A DNA stretch of 64,000 bases from Planctomycetaceae bacterium (GTDB lineage Bacteria; Planctomycetota; Planctomycetia; Pirellulales; Pirellulaceae), in NCBI GenBank assembly GCA_016794985.1, contig JAEUIQ010000070.1:151043-215042 (forward strand). Reading direction: 5' to 3'. A model generated the notes under the pieces. That model was not told the DNA's origin and ran no database searches. It worked only from the letters and a program-made list of their open reading frames with translations. Numbering within the stretch: position 1 is the stretch's first letter; each line of letters starts with the position of its first letter. This document shows, one piece after another, positions 60,645 to 64,000 of this stretch. Made by a program: the position numbers and the translations under genes.

Positions 60645-61730
60645 ATGAGTATTGAAGTCCGGAATATCTCGAAGTCGTTTGGAAACTTCACGGCGCTTCG
60701 TGATGTCAGTCTACAAGTCCACGATGGAGAGCTCTTGGCTTTACTGGGACCGTCCGGTTCGGGAAAGACGACGCTGTTGCGGATCATCTCCGGACTGGAG
60801 GTGCCGAATCCGAACCCAAGTAGCGACATCCTGTTTCATGGCCAAAGTGTGGTGGATCGTCCTGTCCGACATCGCGAGGTTGGCTTTGTGTTCCAGCATT
60901 ACGCATTGTTTCGTCACATGTCGGTGGCCGACAATATTGGTTTCGGATTGAGAATGCGACCGCGAGCGACCCGACCCTCGAAAAGTGAAATTCGTGATCG
61001 CGTTGGGAAACTATTGAAACTGATTCAATTGGAAGGGTTTGGCGATCGTTTTCCCAGTCAATTGTCGGGGGGGCAGCGACAGCGGGTTGCTCTCGCGCGG
61101 GCTTTAGCCGTAGAGCCGAAAGTCTTGCTCTTGGATGAGCCCTTCGGTGCGTTGGATGCGAAAGTTCGCCAAGGTTTGCGGACGTGGTTAAGGCGATTAC
61201 ATGACGAGATACATTTGACGAGCGTTTTGGTGACTCATGATCAAGAAGAGGCTCTGGAAGTCGCCGATCGAGTCGTGGTGATGAATCAATCGCGGATCGA
61301 ACAGATTGGTACTCCGGACGAGGTCTTTCATCACCCGAAAACTCCCTTCGTCATGGAGTTCTTGGGCCAAGTCAACGTTTTTCATGGCCGAGTCACCAAG
61401 GGCAAAATTGAATTGGATGATCCCTTTACAACCGAACAACACGAACCGCATAACAACTCGAACCCTCAAGCCATTTATGCACGACCGCACGAACTGGACA
61501 TTCAGCGAGAATTAACGAATGGAGAAGGAATCGCAGCCAAGGTGAGACGATTGCATTTGGCGGGGCCGATCGCGCGAGTGATCTTGGAAGCCGAGAACGG
61601 CGGCCACGTACAAGTCCATCTGTCGCTAGAGCGATTCTACGAATTGGCGCTGCAACCGGGTGTCGCGGCCTATGTTGTTCCCAAAAGCGGACGCGTATTC
61701 GAAGGCGCCAGCAAGACGATCTTGGGCTAG
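60645..61730 (+). CDS. cysA: Sulfate ABC transporter ATP-binding protein CysA
   Basis: 361 residues from ATG 60645. Walker A GPSGSGKTT, Q-loop VFQHYALFRHMSV, signature LSGGQRQRVALARALA, Walker B VLLLDEPFGALDAKVR, H-loop LVTHDQEEA. The last ~110 residues form a TOBE-like regulatory domain as in CysA. It powers sulfate import by ATP hydrolysis at the inner face of the membrane. Confidence 0.96.
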   Translation: MSIEVRNISKSFGNFTALRDVSLQVHDGELLALLGPSGSGKTTLLRIISGLEVPNPNPSSDILFHGQSVVDRPVRHREVGFVFQHYALFRHMSVADNIGFGLRMRPRATRPSKSEIRDRVGKLLKLIQLEGFGDRFPSQLSGGQRQRVALARALAVEPKVLLLDEPFGALDAKVRQGLRTWLRRLHDEIHLTSVLVTHDQEEALEVADRVVVMNQSRIEQIGTPDEVFHHPKTPFVMEFLGQVNVFHGRVTKGKIELDDPFTTEQHEPHNNSNPQAIYARPHELDIQRELTNGEGIAAKVRRLHLAGPIARVILEAENGGHVQVHLSLERFYELALQPGVAAYVVPKSGRVFEGASKTILG

Positions 61731-61801
61731 AGCCGGCATTCTCCGCGTTGGGATGCGTACAGATTTTCCACCAGTCGTTCACGTGCAAGAGGTGATCTTT
61801 C

Positions 61802-61984
61802 ATGGACTCAAAAGAACTCAGTAGCGCTTCGGACAATCACTTTTCCACTTCAGAAGTGGCTAAACAGATCCTGGATGTCTTGGCGGACTTGAAGTTTGGT
61901 TCACTGCAAATCATCGTCCAAGATGGAGTTGTCGTGCAGATTGAAAAGACAGAAAAGTTCAGAGTCCGAAACAGCAAGCGATGA
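61802..61984 (+). CDS. YezD-like small protein (DUF2292)
   Basis: 60 residues from ATG 61802 with GAGGTGATC upstream. ILDVLADLKFGSLQIIVQDGVVVQIEKTEKFR matches the small YezD/DUF2292 family. These proteins commonly stand near sulfur-assimilation genes; their function is not known. It is 71 bp after cysA and probably the last gene of the transport operon. Confidence 0.8.
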   Translation: MDSKELSSASDNHFSTSEVAKQILDVLADLKFGSLQIIVQDGVVVQIEKTEKFRVRNSKR

Positions 61985-62237
61985 GCGGTCGCTCGTGCGC
62001 GCATCGCTAGGCAATCAATGAGTTGCGTTTTCAAGATCAGAGATTAGCTTGCGTTGGTAGGAGGTGATCTCTGACGATTCAGGAACACTCCGTTAAACAT
62101 TTGCTCGCAACGAACGCGATACGATTTGAGCCGACGGACCTGGCAGCACCACCTTGAGCGAAAGGCATACGGACAAGCCGATTGGGGCTCGTTTCAATGG
62201 AGGCTCGAAGGTTCGCCTCTACAATCCATACCGAGAT

Positions 62238-63218
62238 TTACCCCACGGCCATTCCGGCAGAATTGAAGATGTTCTCGTAGAGCTGCGAACTCAAGTATCG
62301 TTCGCCCGAGTCTGGCAAGACCACAACGATGACTTTTCCTTGGTTCTCGGGTCGTTGGGCCAATCGATCCGCTACCGCCGTGGCGGCGCCGCACGAGATG
62401 CCTGCCAAGATCCCTTCTTCGCGAGCCAGTCGTCGCGCGTATTCCATCGCGTCCTCGTTTGAAACCGTTTCGATCTGATCGACGATCGACCAATCGAGCA
62501 CGTCCGGGACAAAACCAGCCCCGATGCCTTGAATCTTATGCGGAGCAGGTTGGACAGTTTGGCCTGTTCGAGTTTGGGTCATCACCGGACTACTTTCCGG
62601 CTCGACAGCTACCGTCAAAATTGGCTTATTTTGTTGGCGTTTGATGTAACGACTGACACCCGTGATCGTACCGCCGGTCCCGACGCCAGCGACCAAAATA
62701 TCAATCTTGCCGCCGGTTTGCTCCCAAATCTCTGGCCCGGTTGTCTTTTCATGGATGGCCGGGTTGGCTGGGTTCTTGAACTGTTGCAAAAGGACGTATT
62801 TCTCGGGGTTGCACGCCGCAATTTCCTCGGCCTTCATCACCGCACCCTTCATGCCTTTGGCGCCTTCGGTTAGCACCAACCGAGCCCCATAGGCCAAGAG
62901 CAACTTCCGTCGTTCGATGCTCATGGTTTCGGGCATGGTCAATGTCAGCGGGATCTGCCTCGCTGCGGCGACAAAAGCCAGTGCGATGCCGGTGTTTCCG
63001 CTCGTGGGTTCAACCAACTCTTTACCCGGCCCCAGTAAACCGCGGGATTCCGCGTCCCAAATCATGGCTGCTCCGATGCGACACTTGACTGAAAAAGCGG
63101 GATTCCGCCCCTCGATCTTCGCCAAGATGGTTGCACGACCACTCGATCCGATCCGATTCAGTCGAACCATCGGAGTCCGACCAATCGTTAACGAATTATC
63201 TGTGAAAAAGGCTTCCAT
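62238..63218 (-). CDS. cysK: Cysteine synthase A, second copy
   Basis: 326 residues from ATG 63218, with GGAG eight bases upstream; this start aligns exactly with the first cysK and gives the same length. Nearly all positions match the copy at 52909-53889, including PLP Lys45 (NPAFSVKCR), PTSGNTG, VGTGGTITG and GISCGAA. Differences are scattered and conservative, so both are probably active. It stands alone on the minus strand, convergent with the sulfate-transport operon, with a leader of about 145 bp after the shared promoter-like box. Confidence 0.96.
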   Translation of the reverse strand: MEAFFTDNSLTIGRTPMVRLNRIGSSGRATILAKIEGRNPAFSVKCRIGAAMIWDAESRGLLGPGKELVEPTSGNTGIALAFVAAARQIPLTLTMPETMSIERRKLLLAYGARLVLTEGAKGMKGAVMKAEEIAACNPEKYVLLQQFKNPANPAIHEKTTGPEIWEQTGGKIDILVAGVGTGGTITGVSRYIKRQQNKPILTVAVEPESSPVMTQTRTGQTVQPAPHKIQGIGAGFVPDVLDWSIVDQIETVSNEDAMEYARRLAREEGILAGISCGAATAVADRLAQRPENQGKVIVVVLPDSGERYLSSQLYENIFNSAGMAVG

Positions 63219-63362
63219 AATTGTCGCTCCAAACACTCGATTAAAAAGACTCGATCAATTAGAGTTTCCGCGGTAGGCAGTCAAACTCATGATTTTGGTT
63301 TCAAATGCCAAATCTCGGCACAGAAATTGTTCTCGCCCCGGACCATCTACCGGAACCTCGCT

Positions 63363-63392
63363 GAAGCTATCAAAACCCCTATTTTGCGTCAA
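63363..63392 (-). promoter_or_regulatory. Shared promoter-like box, second cysK copy
   Basis: On the minus strand TTGACG, 12 bases, TTTGATAGCTTC, as at 54018-54047, with identical spacing. The intervening bases differ, so the conserved blocks are under constraint or recently copied. Confidence 0.65.
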
Positions 63393-63564
63393 TCTCATCG
63401 TCCGACTGGTCCACCGCTGAGTGATTGGGGTATTCGTTGGAAAACCAAGCATCCGAATGCCAGTCCGTGGTGTGAGTTTCAGGATGCCTCGACGCAAGCA
63501 GGTGTGCAACTCCCGAAGACGATCACCCAGCTGGGAATTCGTTTGCACCAGCGAATGCACCTTA

Positions 63565-63935
63565 GATCGGGGACAGACACCTTAGATCGGGGACAGATAC
63601 CGAAGCAAGGGGACAGACAACGCAGCACAACCGCGATGGGGGACAGACACCAAGCGAACGCGACGCTGGCAACCGGAACCACTGCACGGGGACAGACAAC
63701 ACAGCACAACCTCGATGGGGGACAGACACCAAGCGAACGCGACGCTGGCAACCGAAACCACAGCACGGGGACAGACAACACAGCACAACCGCGATGGGGG
63801 ACAGACACCAAGCGAACGCGACGCTGGCAACCGGAACCACAGCACGGGGACAGACAACGCAGCACAACCGCGATCGGGGACAGACACCGAGCGAACGCGA
63901 CGCTGGCGAACCGCGATGGGGGACAGACACCAAGA
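63565..63935 (+). repeat. 79-bp tandem repeat of GGGGACAG units
   Basis: Starts of the larger unit fall at 63609, 63688, 63767 and 63846, a constant period of 79. Each unit holds two GGGGACAGACA motifs separated by CAGCACAACC and by AAGCGAACGCGACGCTGGC. Single short units precede it from 63565 and broken ones follow to the window end. Since 79 is not a multiple of 3, several frames are open through it on the minus strand; they are not genes. Confidence 0.9.
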
Positions 63936-64000
63936 GAACGGAAGAGAGTCGTCGAGAGAAACAGAAAGCTGACACAAAACGCAGAACAAGAGCGATGGGG

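Noticed and set aside
63479..63989. Open frames of 128-137 codons on the minus strand across the 79-bp repeat
   Set aside because: Same cause: a stop-free repeat with a period that is not a multiple of three.

Overview
The window looks like chromosomal DNA of a planctomycete, most likely of the Pirellula/Rhodopirellula group. The evidence is a DUF1559 protein paired with a small lipoprotein, a thermonuclease with SHD1 (SLA1 homology 1) domains, large exported hydrolases (ceramidase, sialate O-acetylesterase, PhoD), a REP-associated transposase with GGGGACAG repeats, and a family 2A encapsulin. All assignments are from reading the sequence; no database search was run.

Positions 1-24543 are the right-hand part of an integrated conjugative or mobilisable element. 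It has a MobF relaxase-helicase, a VirD4/TraG coupling protein, ParB without a visible ParA, a small serine recombinase, an excisionase-like HTH protein, a VapBC-like toxin-antitoxin pair and four prepilin-like genes (one cut by the window edge, followed by an orphan C-terminal cassette). Cargo includes a secreted SHD1-thermonuclease, an ankyrin protein, a PHP-SMC ATPase (TrlF type) and several unknowns. No VirB4-like ATPase or mating-pore genes are seen; they must lie to the left if present. The element ends against the 5' half of a tRNA-Arg(UCU) gene (24543-24582, minus strand), cut just after the anticodon loop.

Positions 24.6-49.4 kb are host DNA: a small membrane protein, a beta-propeller protein, a PhoD-type phosphatase and a rhodanese lipoprotein (all minus), a striking array of thirty 14-bp repeats (30640-31059), a ceramidase and a sialate O-acetylesterase, a desaturase, an ABC-2 exporter divergent from a MarR-GNAT regulator, a RAYT transposase with REP clusters, an alkaline phosphatase, galactokinase, and a minus-strand run of lactonase, NIPSNAP and acyl-CoA dehydrogenase genes.

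Positions 49.8-63.2 kb form a sulfur island and are the most interesting part. On the minus strand lie cysK, a family 2A encapsulin shell gene and an 11-bp-overlapping cysteine desulfurase with a ~295-residue disordered N-terminal extension (the cargo). Next comes a sigma-54 enhancer-binding regulator (minus). Divergent from it, starting at a near-perfect sigma-54 promoter, run a lipoprotein, a DUF1559 protein, a sulfate ABC transporter (binding protein, cysT, cysW, cysA) and a YezD-like protein. A second cysK closes the island. The two cysK copies share an upstream promoter-like box, and the cysK-encapsulin operon is preceded by a same-strand intrinsic terminator only 27 bp before the start codon. 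The genes suggest a chain from sulfate import through cysteine synthesis to encapsulated desulfuration and sulfur storage. The window ends in a 79-bp tandem repeat built from GGGGACAG units.
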